A stretch of DNA of 64,000 bases from Pseudomonas wuhanensis (GTDB taxonomy: Bacteria > Pseudomonadota > Gammaproteobacteria > Pseudomonadales > Pseudomonadaceae), in the NCBI RefSeq assembly GCF_030687395.1, contig NZ_CP117430.1, positions 1,364,001-1,428,000 of the forward strand, given 5' to 3'. The notes beneath the pieces were generated by a model. That model did no database searches. It saw only the letters and a list, made by a program, of their open reading frames with translations, and had not been told where the DNA came from. Shown here in pieces: positions 43,737 through 53,565 of the stretch. The position numbers and the translations under genes were made by a program. Each line of letters starts with the position of its first letter. Position 1 is the stretch's first letter.

Positions 43737-45275
43737 TCAGGCCGCTTCGATCTTGCTGCGGTTCTGTTCGACCTTGTTCAGGTAATCCTTGAGCTTCTGC
43801 TGCTCGGCCGGGGTGGTGAACAGCCCAAGCTTGCTGCGGCGCCACAGAATGTCGTGGGCGGTGGTTGCCCATTCTTCGCTGCACAGGTAATCGACTTCGC
43901 GGGTGTAGAGACCGCCGCCGATGTGTTCGCCCAGGTCACTGAGGCTTTCCACACGCTCGAGCATGCGCCAGGTGCGGCTGCCGTAAGTGGTGGCCCAGCG
44001 TCGGGCGATCTCGGTGGGCACCCAGTCGAACTTGTCGCGGATCCGCGAGCTCAAGGCTTGCGGGGTGGTCATGTCTTCGCCGCCGGGCAGGGTGGCGCTG
44101 GCGGTCCAGCTTGGCTTGATGTGCGTGAAGTACGGGGCCAGTTGCGCCAGCGCCGATTCGGCCAGTTTGCGGTAAGTCGTCAGTTTGCCGCCGAACACCG
44201 ACAGTAACGGTGCTTCTTCGCCACTGCCCGACAACGCCAGGGTGTAGTCGCGGGTGACGGCCGACGGGTTGTCGGATTCGTCGTTGCATAGCGGACGAAC
44301 GCCGGAATAGCTGTGCAGGATGTCCGTGCGGCTGAGTTGCTTCTTGAAGTGGGCGTTGACCACTTTGAGCAGGTAATCGGTTTCGCCCTCGGTGATCGCC
44401 ACTTTAGCCGGGTCCCCGGTGTACTCGCGGTCGGTGGTGCCAATCAGGGTGAAGTGGTTCAGGTACGGAATGGTGAAGACGATACGCTGATCTTCGTTTT
44501 GCAGAATGTGCGCGTGTTCGCCTTCATACAGCTTCGGCACGATCAGGTGGCTGCCCTGGATCAAGCGGATGCCGTACGGCGATTCCATCTTCAGGTCGTC
44601 ACGAATGAACTGGGCGACCCATGGGCCGGCCGCGTTCACCAGCGCCTTGGCACGGATCGAAAACAGGCTGCCATCGGCGCGTTCCAGGTGCAGGTCCCAC
44701 AGGCCTTTGGTGCGACGGGCACTGACGCAGCGGGTTTGCGTATGAACGTGGGCGCCTTTTTCGCGGGCGGCCATGGCGTTCAGCACGACCAGGCGCGCGT
44801 CATCGACCCAGCAATCGGAATATTCGAAGCCTTTGGTGATTTCGCTTTTCAGTGCGCTGTCCGGGCCGAACTTCAGGCTTTTCGAGCCTTCGAGTTTTTC
44901 CCGTTTGCCGAGGTGATCATAAAGGAACAGGCCGGCGCGGATCATCCAGGCCGGACGCAGGTGCGGGCGGTGCGGCAACACGAAACGCATCTGTTTGACG
45001 ATGTGCGGCGCCTTGGCCAGCAGTACTTCGCGCTCGGCAAGGGCTTCGCGCACCAAGCGGAACTCGTAATGTTCGAGATAGCGCAGGCCGCCGTGGATCA
45101 GCTTGCTGCTGGCGGATGAGGTGTGGCTGGCCAAGTCATCCTTTTCGCAAAGGAATACCGAAAGACCGCGACCGGCGGCATCCGCTGCGATCCCCACGCC
45201 ATTGATCCCACCACCGATGACGGCGATATCGTAAACCTCGGCGAGAGGGGGCGTAGGCAAGGTAGAAGTGGGCAT
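43737..45275 (-). CDS. glpD: Aerobic glycerol-3-phosphate dehydrogenase
   Basis: This 512-residue membrane-associated flavoprotein oxidises glycerol-3-phosphate to dihydroxyacetone phosphate and passes electrons to quinone. The FAD-binding start IAVIGGGINGVGIAADAAGR (about 17-36) and KLIHGGLRYLEHYEF are hallmark segments. The length equals that of E. coli GlpD within a few residues. ATG 45275 has GAGG upstream; a longer frame to 45320 would run into the GlpR operators. It is the last of the glp block, transcribed on its own behind two GlpR-like operators, and it ends at a clear terminator. Confidence 0.96.
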   Translation of the reverse strand: MPTSTLPTPPLAEVYDIAVIGGGINGVGIAADAAGRGLSVFLCEKDDLASHTSSASSKLIHGGLRYLEHYEFRLVREALAEREVLLAKAPHIVKQMRFVLPHRPHLRPAWMIRAGLFLYDHLGKREKLEGSKSLKFGPDSALKSEITKGFEYSDCWVDDARLVVLNAMAAREKGAHVHTQTRCVSARRTKGLWDLHLERADGSLFSIRAKALVNAAGPWVAQFIRDDLKMESPYGIRLIQGSHLIVPKLYEGEHAHILQNEDQRIVFTIPYLNHFTLIGTTDREYTGDPAKVAITEGETDYLLKVVNAHFKKQLSRTDILHSYSGVRPLCNDESDNPSAVTRDYTLALSGSGEEAPLLSVFGGKLTTYRKLAESALAQLAPYFTHIKPSWTASATLPGGEDMTTPQALSSRIRDKFDWVPTEIARRWATTYGSRTWRMLERVESLSDLGEHIGGGLYTREVDYLCSEEWATTAHDILWRRSKLGLFTTPAEQQKLKDYLNKVEQNRSKIEAA

Positions 45276-45301
45276 CGGCTGGCCTCGGGCTTTTGATTTT
45301 G

Positions 45302-45321
45302 TATATTGGAATTCGAACATT
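45302..45321. promoter_or_regulatory. GlpR-like operator, proximal to glpD
   Basis: On the minus strand AATGTTCGAATTCCAATATA matches the E. coli GlpR operator pattern WATGTTCGWTAWCGAACATW at about 16 of 20 positions. It abuts a second operator directly upstream. Confidence 0.6.
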
Positions 45322-45341
45322 AATGTTCATTTGCGAAAATA
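45322..45341. promoter_or_regulatory. GlpR-like operator, distal to glpD
   Basis: AATGTTCATTTGCGAAAATA on the plus strand matches the same pattern at about 16 of 20 positions. The two sites meet head to head, so a perfect 14-bp palindrome GAACATTAATGTTC spans the junction. Confidence 0.6.
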
Positions 45342-45467
45342 TTAGCCCATAAAGACACGCGCAGCCAGTCAACTTCGATTGAAAATACTGATCGAAGGGC
45401 GGTTAAAGGAAAATTTACGAACATTTAGACGCGCGGTAGGGCGCAAGAGGTGTGTTGCGGATGTGGC

Positions 45468-45539
45468 CGTCATCGCGGGCAAGCCCGCTCCCACAGGTTA
45501 TGTACAGACCCTGTGGGAGCGGGCTTGCCCGCGATGGCG
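45468..45539. repeat. REPIN, family B, compact
   Basis: Two family-B REPs face each other with only about 12 bases between CCCACAGG and CCTGTGGG, so they form one long hairpin with arms of more than 25 bp (one or two mismatches). It lies between glpR and glpD and may reduce read-through. Confidence 0.88.
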
Positions 45540-45570
45540 TCGGTACAGGCGACGAAGATGTGAGGGGAGG

Positions 45571-46326
45571 TTAAACGACTTCCAGCCGTATCTTGTGCTG
45601 GCTCAACAACTGCGCCAAGGCCGGCGAGGGCTGCTGATCGGTGACCAGGCAATCGATCAGGCTGATCGGCCCCAGGCGAATCATGGCGTTGCGCCCGAAT
45701 TTGCTGGAGTCAGCCGCCAGAATCACTTGTCGGGCGTTGGCGATGATCGCCTGGGACACCCGCACTTCCTGATAATCGAAGTCCAGCAAGCTGCCGTCTT
45801 CATCGATGCCGCTGATGCCGACTAGCGCGAAGTCGACCTTGAACTGGTTGATGAAGTCGACACTCGCCTGACCGACCACGCCACCGTCACGCCGTACGTT
45901 GCCACCGGTCAGCAGCACGTCGAAATCGTCCTTGGCGCTGAGCATCGAGGCCACATGCAGGTTGTTGGTGATGATCTTCAGGTGGTTGTGGTTGAGCAGT
46001 GCCCGAGCGATGGATTCGGTGGTGGTGCCGATGTTGATGAACAGCGAGGCGTGATCGGGAATCTGAGCGGCAATGGCTTCGCCGATACGCTGCTTTTCAT
46101 CGCGCATCTGATCGGCGCGCATGGCGTAGGCGGTGTTTTCGACGCTGGAGTCGTAGGCTGCGCCGCCATGGTAGCGACGCAACAGATTCACTTCCGCCAG
46201 TTGATTGATATCGCGGCGGATGGTTTGCGGTGTAACGACGAACAGCTGAGCCATTTCCTCGATGCTGACATAGCCGCGTTCGCGGACCAGTTCGAGGATT
46301 TGCTGCTGACGGGGAGGCAGATTCAT
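45571..46326 (-). CDS. glpR: DeoR-family glycerol-3-phosphate regulon repressor
   Basis: This is a 251-residue protein. The N-terminal DeoR helix-turn-helix reads [27 protein letters not shown] (about 16-42) and is followed by the sugar-phosphate sensor domain ([38 protein letters not shown]). In Pseudomonas it represses the glp genes until glycerol-3-phosphate or glycerol binds. The gene follows glpK by 83 bp in the same direction, so it may be co-transcribed with it. Sites matching its operator lie before glpD. Confidence 0.93.
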   Translation of the reverse strand: MNLPPRQQQILELVRERGYVSIEEMAQLFVVTPQTIRRDINQLAEVNLLRRYHGGAAYDSSVENTAYAMRADQMRDEKQRIGEAIAAQIPDHASLFINIGTTTESIARALLNHNHLKIITNNLHVASMLSAKDDFDVLLTGGNVRRDGGVVGQASVDFINQFKVDFALVGISGIDEDGSLLDFDYQEVRVSQAIIANARQVILAADSSKFGRNAMIRLGPISLIDCLVTDQQPSPALAQLLSQHKIRLEVV

Positions 46327-46409
46327 GGGGCTTCCTTTGGGCTGCCGTGCAAAATTTGCCCATGATGCCGCAGGAATCTGCTCCCTGCCAGTTAGAACCC
46401 GACCTTGGC

Positions 46410-47948
<1,539 letters not shown>

Positions 47949-47991
47949 TCAGGCGCGGGACCAAAATGGGCAGGATCGCGCGTCAACGGTT

Positions 47992-48843
47992 TCAAGACGT
48001 TCTTGGTTTGCCGTCAATGGCCGGTGCTGCATCCTTTTTAGCAGGTATGGCGCTGGGCAGATGGCGGGCAATCAACCCACGATAAGCTGCAGCACCGAGG
48101 CAGGCACCGACAATCGGTGCAAAAATCGGGATCAGGAAGTACGGGATATCGCGCCCGCCAGTGAGGGAAATTTCACCCCAGCCTGTAAAGAAAGTCATTA
48201 GTTTAGGACCGAAGTCGCGGGCCGGGTTCATCGCGAAACCGGTCAGCGGGCCCATTGAGCTACCGATCACGGCAATCAGCAGGCCGATCAGCAACGGCGC
48301 CAGCGGCCCTTTGGGCAGGCCATTGTTGTCGTCGGTCAACGACATGATCACTCCCATCAGGATGGCGGTGATGATCACTTCAACCAAAAAGGCCTGGGCT
48401 GTGGTCAGGGCAGGGTTCGGGAAGGTGGAGAACACCGAAGCCAATTCAAGGCTGGCCTGAGTGCCACGAACCATTTGGTGAGTTTGTTCGAAATCGAAGA
48501 AAAGGTTGCTGTACAGCGTGTAAACCAACAAGGCCCCGCAGAAGGCGCCGGCCACCTGGGAGAAGATATAGAAAGGCAGTTTGCGCTTTTCGAAGTCAGC
48601 GAAAATGCTCAGCGCGATACTTACGGCAGGATTGAGGTGCGCGCCGGAAACGCCGGCGGTGAGGTAGATCGCCATGCTGACGCCAACCCCCCAAATGATG
48701 CTGATTTCCCACAGCCCGAAGCTGGCACCCGCCACCTTGAGCGCGGCAACACAGCCGGTACCGAAAAAGATTAGCAGTGCAGTACCCAGAAACTCGGCCA
48801 TGCATTGGCTGGAGAGCGACGGTTGTTGTAAAGCAGTTGTCAT
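47992..48843 (-). CDS. glpF: Glycerol uptake facilitator (aquaglyceroporin)
   Basis: This 283-residue inner-membrane channel of the MIP family has six helices and the two pore NPA motifs, HLNPAV and AMNPARD. The first is followed by SIALSIFADF and the second lies after SSMGPLTGF. It lets glycerol diffuse in, to be phosphorylated by GlpK. ATG 48843 was chosen because the family N-terminus starts within a few residues of the first helix; a frame opening at 49038 adds an implausible 65-residue tail over the promoter. It is the first gene of the glp block. Confidence 0.95.
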   Translation of the reverse strand: MTTALQQPSLSSQCMAEFLGTALLIFFGTGCVAALKVAGASFGLWEISIIWGVGVSMAIYLTAGVSGAHLNPAVSIALSIFADFEKRKLPFYIFSQVAGAFCGALLVYTLYSNLFFDFEQTHQMVRGTQASLELASVFSTFPNPALTTAQAFLVEVIITAILMGVIMSLTDDNNGLPKGPLAPLLIGLLIAVIGSSMGPLTGFAMNPARDFGPKLMTFFTGWGEISLTGGRDIPYFLIPIFAPIVGACLGAAAYRGLIARHLPSAIPAKKDAAPAIDGKPRTS

Positions 48844-49214
48844 TGAAAACCTCGTTTTTGTTGTTGTCTGGCGCTTTTTCATCAAGGTCAAAGCGCGATT
48901 TTCACCGAGGCAAGGATCCCCATCCTGTGCCCGGCTTACTGCTGGGTGCTGCGGTGAGACATTCGTACAGTATTCAGATTCGAAAAAATATAGACAAGAA
49001 ACGCTGCTGTCAAAGGTCGAAAGTGAACTGTCGGTCACATTTCAACTATTAGTCACGTGAATGACCGCATCGTTCATCAGGCAGGCCGACCGTGGACGAA
49101 CGGCACAGAAGCCCGGCCAAGCTTTTGAAATGGCGTTGTAATAGAGCCTTTTATCGATCAATGACCTAGAATCTTGCGCAGTATTTTTCTTCTGCCGCCA
49201 AGCTTGGAGCTGCC
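48844..49214. promoter_or_regulatory. Divergent glpF-ybaK intergenic region
   Basis: This 371-bp region contains the promoters of divergent glpF and ybaK. I see no coding frame. Around 48970-48992, AGTATTCAGATTCGAAAAAA resembles one half of a GlpR operator, with about 11-12 of 20 matches. It is weaker than the pair before glpD, so I do not list it separately. Confidence 0.45.
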
Positions 49215-49685
49215 ATGACCCCCGCATTGGATTTGTTGAAAAAAGTTCGTGCCGAACATCGCGTGCACAGTTACGAACATGATCCGAAGGCAGCGTCCTA
49301 TGGCCTGGAGGCCGCGGAGAAACTGGGGTTGGACCCGGCCCAGGTGTTCAAGACCTTGCTGGCGGCCAGCGAAAAGGGAGAATTGTTGGTGGCGGTGGTG
49401 CCGGTCGTCGGAAGTCTGGACTTGAAGGCGCTGGCGCAGGCCGCTGGCGTGAAAAAAGTCGAAATGGCCGACCCCGCGGCTGCACAGCGATCGACAGGCT
49501 ATCTGTTAGGCGGCATCAGCCCGCTCGGACAGAAGAAGCGCCTGCGTACCTTTATCGATCATTCGGCTCAGCCTTTTTCCAGCATCTTTGTCAGCGCCGG
49601 ACGGCGTGGTCTGGAAGTTGAGCTGGCGCCCGCCGTGTTGGCCGAATACACCCAGGCGAAGTTCGCCGATATCGGTCGCGCGTGA
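49215..49685 (+). CDS. ybaK: Cys-tRNA(Pro)/Cys-tRNA(Cys) deacylase YbaK
   Basis: This 156-residue protein of the YbaK/ProX editing-domain family removes cysteine wrongly attached to tRNA(Pro). The conserved [19 protein letters not shown] and [16 protein letters not shown] blocks are present; the Lys near residue 46 in VFKTL is the family catalytic lysine. The ATG is preceded by GGAG. It stands apart from the divergent glp genes, and the PhzF-like gene follows after 116 bp. Confidence 0.92.
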   Translation: MTPALDLLKKVRAEHRVHSYEHDPKAASYGLEAAEKLGLDPAQVFKTLLAASEKGELLVAVVPVVGSLDLKALAQAAGVKKVEMADPAAAQRSTGYLLGGISPLGQKKRLRTFIDHSAQPFSSIFVSAGRRGLEVELAPAVLAEYTQAKFADIGRA

Positions 49686-49801
49686 GCAGAAGGCCTCGGG
49701 CGTTCAGCCCGGCGCTGTATGGTGGAAATTGATTCGTTCTGTCACTGGTGAAGGGCTCCTCGTGGCTTCATGCTCGTCGACCTGAAAAAGGGAGAAGTGG
49801 C

Positions 49802-50584
49802 ATGCAGCTAGAGTTTCATCAAGTCGACGCGTTCAGTGATCGGCCGTTCAGTGGCAACCCGGCGATGGTGTATCGGCTCGATACCTGGCTCGACGATGAG
49901 TTGATGCAAAAAATCGCCGCCGAACACAACCTCGCCGAAACCGCATTTCTGGTGCGTGAGGATGCCGTCTGGCACATCCGCTGGTTTACCCCGACCACCG
50001 AAGTCCCGTTATGCGGCCATGCGACCCTGGCCAGTGCCTTTGTCCTGTTTGAAATCTATAAAGAGCCGGTCGAGCGGCTGGACTTCATCTGCAAGTCCGG
50101 CCCGCTGAGTGTCAGTCGTGAGGGCAAGCGCTTGTGGCTGGATTTCCCGGCCATCGCGCCGACAGAAGTGGGCGTGACCCTGGAGGTCGAGCGCGCCTTG
50201 GGTGTGAAAGCAGTCGATGTGTTGGGTTCGAAAGAATTGTTCGTGGTACTGGAGTCCGAGCAAGCCGTGCTCGATTGTCAGCCGGACATGGTTGCGCTGG
50301 CAAAACTGCCGTGGCCGGGCGCCATTGTGACGGCCAAGGGCAACAAGCATGATTTTGTATCGCGGTACTTTGCGCCAGCAATCGGCATCAACGAAGACCC
50401 GGTGACCGGTTCAACCCATTGCAGCCTGATTCCGTACTGGTCGCAACGCTTGAGCAAGTCGAGTCTGACGGCTTATCAGTGTTCGGCACGGGGCGGGGAG
50501 TTGTTTTGCCAGCTGGAAGGTGATCGGGTGAGTATTGGCGGGAATGCGACGCTGGTCGCAAGCGGCAAGTTATTGCTCGGATGA
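49802..50584 (+). CDS. PhzF-family isomerase-like protein
   Basis: This 260-residue protein starts QLEFHQVDAFSDRPFSGNPAMV, the typical PhzF N-terminus. It contains LAETAFLV, with the Glu used in catalysis by PhzF, VPLCGHATLASA and INEDPVTGSTHC. PhzF itself isomerises a phenazine precursor, but no phenazine genes are nearby, so this is one of the many housekeeping relatives with unknown substrate. ATG 49802 has GGGAG upstream; a longer frame to 49748 is not supported by family length. Confidence 0.88.
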   Translation: MQLEFHQVDAFSDRPFSGNPAMVYRLDTWLDDELMQKIAAEHNLAETAFLVREDAVWHIRWFTPTTEVPLCGHATLASAFVLFEIYKEPVERLDFICKSGPLSVSREGKRLWLDFPAIAPTEVGVTLEVERALGVKAVDVLGSKELFVVLESEQAVLDCQPDMVALAKLPWPGAIVTAKGNKHDFVSRYFAPAIGINEDPVTGSTHCSLIPYWSQRLSKSSLTAYQCSARGGELFCQLEGDRVSIGGNATLVASGKLLLG

Positions 50585-50590
50585 TTTTTT

Positions 50591-50696
50591 GTAGGAGCGA
50601 GCGGTGCGGCGATCCGACTTGCCCGCGAAGGCGTAGTGTCAGTCGATATCATCATTGACTGACATGACGCCTTCGCGGGCAAGCCTCGCTCCTACA
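50591..50696. repeat. REPIN, family C
   Basis: GTAGGAGCGAGCGGTGCGGC at the left and an inverse TTGCGGGCAAGCCTCGCTCCTAC-like copy at the right flank a TGTCAGTC/GACTGACA inner palindrome. It separates the convergent PhzF-like and ABC ATPase genes. Confidence 0.8.
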
Positions 50697-50708
50697 CAGA
50701 TTGGGGTG

Positions 50709-51818
50709 TCAGCTAGAGGAGCTGTACCGCCGAACACCGGATTCGATCACCGGAATCTGCGCCGCCGTGCTGCCGGACGCCTGGAACAACACCAGGTGTT
50801 CAGCCGCCACCCGAATGCCTACTTCAGCACCGACCAGATGATCGGCATGGCTCGGGAAAATCGACTCCAACTGCGCGCCCGTAGGCAACTGCAAGCGGTA
50901 CAGGGTCGATGCCCCCTGGAAGCTCTTGCCAACAATCTGCGTCCTCAGTGGGCTGTCCGGCGCATAGACGATATCGTCCGGACGCAACAATACGTCCACG
51001 GCGCCACCGATCGGCCAGGTGTAGGCACGATTACCGCGCAATTCCCCCAACTCGGTCTGCACCGACTCCGGGCTGCTCAACTGACCGCGAATGAAGTAAC
51101 CCTGGCCAATGAAACTGGCCACATACGGCGTCAGCGGTTCGTGATAGAGGTTGTAGGGCGTATCCCACTGTTCAAGGCGACCTTCCTTGAAAACGCCGAC
51201 ATGGTCGCTGACTGCGAAGGCTTCTTCCTGATCGTGGGTCACCAGGATCGCACTGGTGCCGCGAGCCTTGAGAATGTCGCGTACCTCATGACTGAGCTTG
51301 CGTCGTAGTTCACCGTCGAGGTTGGAGAACGGTTCATCGAGCAACAGCAATTGCGGTTCCGGCGCCAGGGCGCGGGCGAGGGCGACACGTTGCTGCTGGC
51401 CGCCGGACAGCTCATGGGGGAAGCGTTTGCCGAGGTTTTTCAGGTTGACCAGTTCGAGCAATTCTTCGGTGATGCGATCCTTTTGCGGGTGCTTGCGGAT
51501 CCCGAAAGCGATGTTCTCGGCCACGCTCAAATGCGGAAACAGTGCGTAATCCTGGAACACCATGCCGATCCGGCGCTTCTCCGGGGCGAGGGTGAAGCCA
51601 GCGCTGGAGATGGTCTCGCCCGCCAGCTGGATTTCACCTTCGTGCACCGGTTCAAAACCGGCAATCGCCCGCAGGGTGGTGGTTTTACCGCAGCCCGAAG
51701 ACCCCAGCAGACAACCGATATCGCCGGCGTTCAAATGCAGGTTGAGGTTCTGCACGACCCGCTGGTTTTGGTAACCGCAAGCCAGGTTGCGCAGGTTCAG
51801 CAGTAAGGGCGGGCTCAT
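50709..51818 (-). CDS. ABC transporter ATP-binding protein (FbpC/PotA-like)
   Basis: This 369-residue ATPase of the iron/polyamine/thiosulfate group has Walker [11 protein letters not shown] loop [10 protein letters not shown], signature [16 protein letters not shown], Walker [13 protein letters not shown] and the switch HDQEE. A C-terminal TOBE-like domain (about 240-369) is present, as in FbpC or PotA. The partner permease and binding protein are not in the window, so the substrate is unknown. Its ATG overlaps the argF stop (ATGA), so both are probably made from one mRNA. That link to arginine synthesis is unexplained. Confidence 0.85.
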   Translation of the reverse strand: MSPPLLLNLRNLACGYQNQRVVQNLNLHLNAGDIGCLLGSSGCGKTTTLRAIAGFEPVHEGEIQLAGETISSAGFTLAPEKRRIGMVFQDYALFPHLSVAENIAFGIRKHPQKDRITEELLELVNLKNLGKRFPHELSGGQQQRVALARALAPEPQLLLLDEPFSNLDGELRRKLSHEVRDILKARGTSAILVTHDQEEAFAVSDHVGVFKEGRLEQWDTPYNLYHEPLTPYVASFIGQGYFIRGQLSSPESVQTELGELRGNRAYTWPIGGAVDVLLRPDDIVYAPDSPLRTQIVGKSFQGASTLYRLQLPTGAQLESIFPSHADHLVGAEVGIRVAAEHLVLFQASGSTAAQIPVIESGVRRYSSSS

Positions 51819-52735
51819 GCGTGGTGATACGCCGGCTCGACGAGAAACTCGAGCAGCGCCTTTTGTGCGTGAAGACGGTTTTCGGCTTGATCCCAGGCCA
51901 CCGAGCGCGAGTCGTCGAGCAGGTCGAGACTGATTTCCTCGCCACGGTGGGCCGGCAGGCAATGCATGAACAGGACGTCCGGCGCGGCCAGGTCGAGCAG
52001 GGCACGGTTGACCTGGAAGGGGGCGAACAATTTCAGGCGCTTGGCGGTTTCCTCTTCCTGGCCCATAGAGGTCCAGACGTCGGTGCTCACCAGATGTGCG
52101 CCGCTTACGGCTTCCTGCGGATCGCGGACGATGGTCACCCGATCGCCGGCTTTAGCCACGAACTCAGGGTTGGGTTCGTAACCTTCCGGGCAGGCGATGC
52201 GCAACTGGAAGTCGAACTGGATCGCCGCTTCTATATAGCTGTTGCACATGTTGTTGCCATCACCGATCCAGGCCACGGTCTTGCCTTGAATCGAACCGCG
52301 GTGTTCGAGGAAGGTTTGCATGTCGGCCAGCAACTGGCATGGGTGCAGGTCGTCGGACAGGCCGTTGATCACCGGCACACGGGAGTTGGCGGCGAATTCG
52401 GTCAGGGTGCTGTGGGCAAAGGTACGGATCATCACCGCATCGAGCATGCTCGACATGACGATGGCGCAGTCGCCGATCGGCTCGCCGCGACCCAGTTGGG
52501 TATCGCGCGGCGACAGGAAGATCGCCTGGCCACCGAGCTGGATCATGCCGGCTTCAAACGAGATACGGGTGCGGGTCGAGGACTTCTCGAAGATCATCCC
52601 CAGGACGCGGTTCTTCAATGGCTCGAACAGTACGCCGCGGTTACGCAGGTCCTTGAGCTCAACGCCTCGACGGATCACGCTGACCAGCTCTTCGGGCGTG
52701 CAATCCATCAGGGAGAGAAAGTGCCTTGCGCTCAT
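51815..52735 (-). CDS. argF: Ornithine carbamoyltransferase, anabolic
   Basis: This 306-residue enzyme makes citrulline from ornithine and carbamoyl phosphate in arginine synthesis. [12 protein letters not shown] (about 50-61) binds carbamoyl phosphate, HPCQLLADM and [12 protein letters not shown] are the other active-site blocks, and the length is that of Pseudomonas ArgF. Two adjacent ATG codons exist; the second (52735) gives the usual [11 protein letters not shown] start. An ArgR-like element lies upstream (52853-52877), as expected for an arginine-repressed gene. Confidence 0.95.
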   Translation of the reverse strand: MSARHFLSLMDCTPEELVSVIRRGVELKDLRNRGVLFEPLKNRVLGMIFEKSSTRTRISFEAGMIQLGGQAIFLSPRDTQLGRGEPIGDCAIVMSSMLDAVMIRTFAHSTLTEFAANSRVPVINGLSDDLHPCQLLADMQTFLEHRGSIQGKTVAWIGDGNNMCNSYIEAAIQFDFQLRIACPEGYEPNPEFVAKAGDRVTIVRDPQEAVSGAHLVSTDVWTSMGQEEETAKRLKLFAPFQVNRALLDLAAPDVLFMHCLPAHRGEEISLDLLDDSRSVAWDQAENRLHAQKALLEFLVEPAYHHA

Positions 52736-52852
52736 CATTGACTACCTTTTTGCAACAGACCGCAGATACTCAAAGCCTTGTTTAACTGAAAAACGGGCGA
52801 GACCTGCGGCGTAAGCCGCACGGGGCGACGAAATAGGGGGAGGCGCGATATT

Positions 52853-52877
52853 GACATTAAATGTCGCGTTTTTCCAA
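52853..52877. promoter_or_regulatory. Candidate ArgR half-site and palindrome upstream of argF
   Basis: TGTCGC-N8-AA is matched exactly at 52862-52877, the half-site pattern of Pseudomonas ArgR. The neighbouring GACATTAAATGTC palindrome (52853-52865) overlaps it. A second half-site in phase is poor, so the call is tentative. Confidence 0.4.
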
Positions 52878-53081
52878 TGGGCTACGGTGTTTAGGGGATT
52901 TCAGAGGGGCTACGGGTGACCGCAATAGCGCTTTTGAAGCCTGTTTCCTGACAGCAGCTAACCATTTGTACACTGGGCTCGCCGGGCTTGGCAATCAAAC
53001 AGGGCGCGGGCGACACGCTGACGGTCGGTTTTTGACCTGTCATTCGGGCCTCTAGCGGGCAATGTGTGTTGTCCGAAACAT

Positions 53082-53109
53082 TTGCTAAAGCAAAGTGCTG
53101 GGTTATAAC
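53082..53109 (+). promoter_or_regulatory. Candidate sigma-70 promoter
   Basis: TTGCTA and TATAAC are separated by 16 bases, about 32 bp before the small hypothetical gene. A TTTGCTAAAGCAAA palindrome covers the -35 box and could be an operator. Confidence 0.4.
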
Positions 53110-53140
53110 TAGGTCACGAGCGACGCAGGAAGCCCTTGGA

Positions 53141-53431
53141 ATGGAATCGAAAGAACAACTGTTGATGGAGCTACTCGGCCTTACGGCACGCTCCCTGACT
53201 CACCTCACCGCTTCCATGACCTCGATGTCTTTCGAGCTGTTGCGCAGTGAAGACGAAGTCACGAAGGCGGCTGGCCGGCGCATGATCGACCGCATGGCCA
53301 CCATCAGCGCCGGGCTCGACGAGCATTGGCGACTGATCGGCGAGCTCACCGGCGTGCATGTTGCCCATGAGCAGATCGAAACCATCGAGGAGATTCAGTT
53401 GCAGGCGCCGCCGAGTCTACCGTCGAACTGA
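53141..53431 (+). CDS. Small conserved hypothetical protein
   Basis: This 96-residue helical protein starts MESKEQLLMELLGLTARSLTHL. No signal peptide, membrane segment or enzymatic motif is visible. The heptad-like spacing of hydrophobic residues (LTARSLTHLTASMTSM) suggests a helical bundle. I do not recognise the family. ATG 53141 was preferred over a start at 53066, whose extra 25 residues overlap the predicted promoter. Confidence 0.65.
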   Translation: MESKEQLLMELLGLTARSLTHLTASMTSMSFELLRSEDEVTKAAGRRMIDRMATISAGLDEHWRLIGELTGVHVAHEQIETIEEIQLQAPPSLPSN

Positions 53432-53565
53432 TCCCTTGCGGCCATCGGCTGGCCTGATGGTCGCCAATTCACAAGACGAACGTCGCTGGCAAAGGGGCGA
53501 ATCGCGCGCCATAGTTTTGTTCCCGCGGCCGATATTACCCGCCCAGAACAAAACAGAGACTGGCC

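Larger units (their letters stand above)
52736..53140. other. Divergent argF intergenic region
   Basis: This 405-bp region has no credible gene. It contains the ArgR-like element (52853-52877) on the argF side and a sigma-70-like promoter (53082-53109) on the other. A GCGGCGTAAGCCGC palindrome lies near 52806. Confidence 0.5.

Noticed and set aside
53066..53140. Longer start for the small gene at 53141
   Set aside because: It overlaps a plausible -35/-10 pair and lacks a ribosome site.
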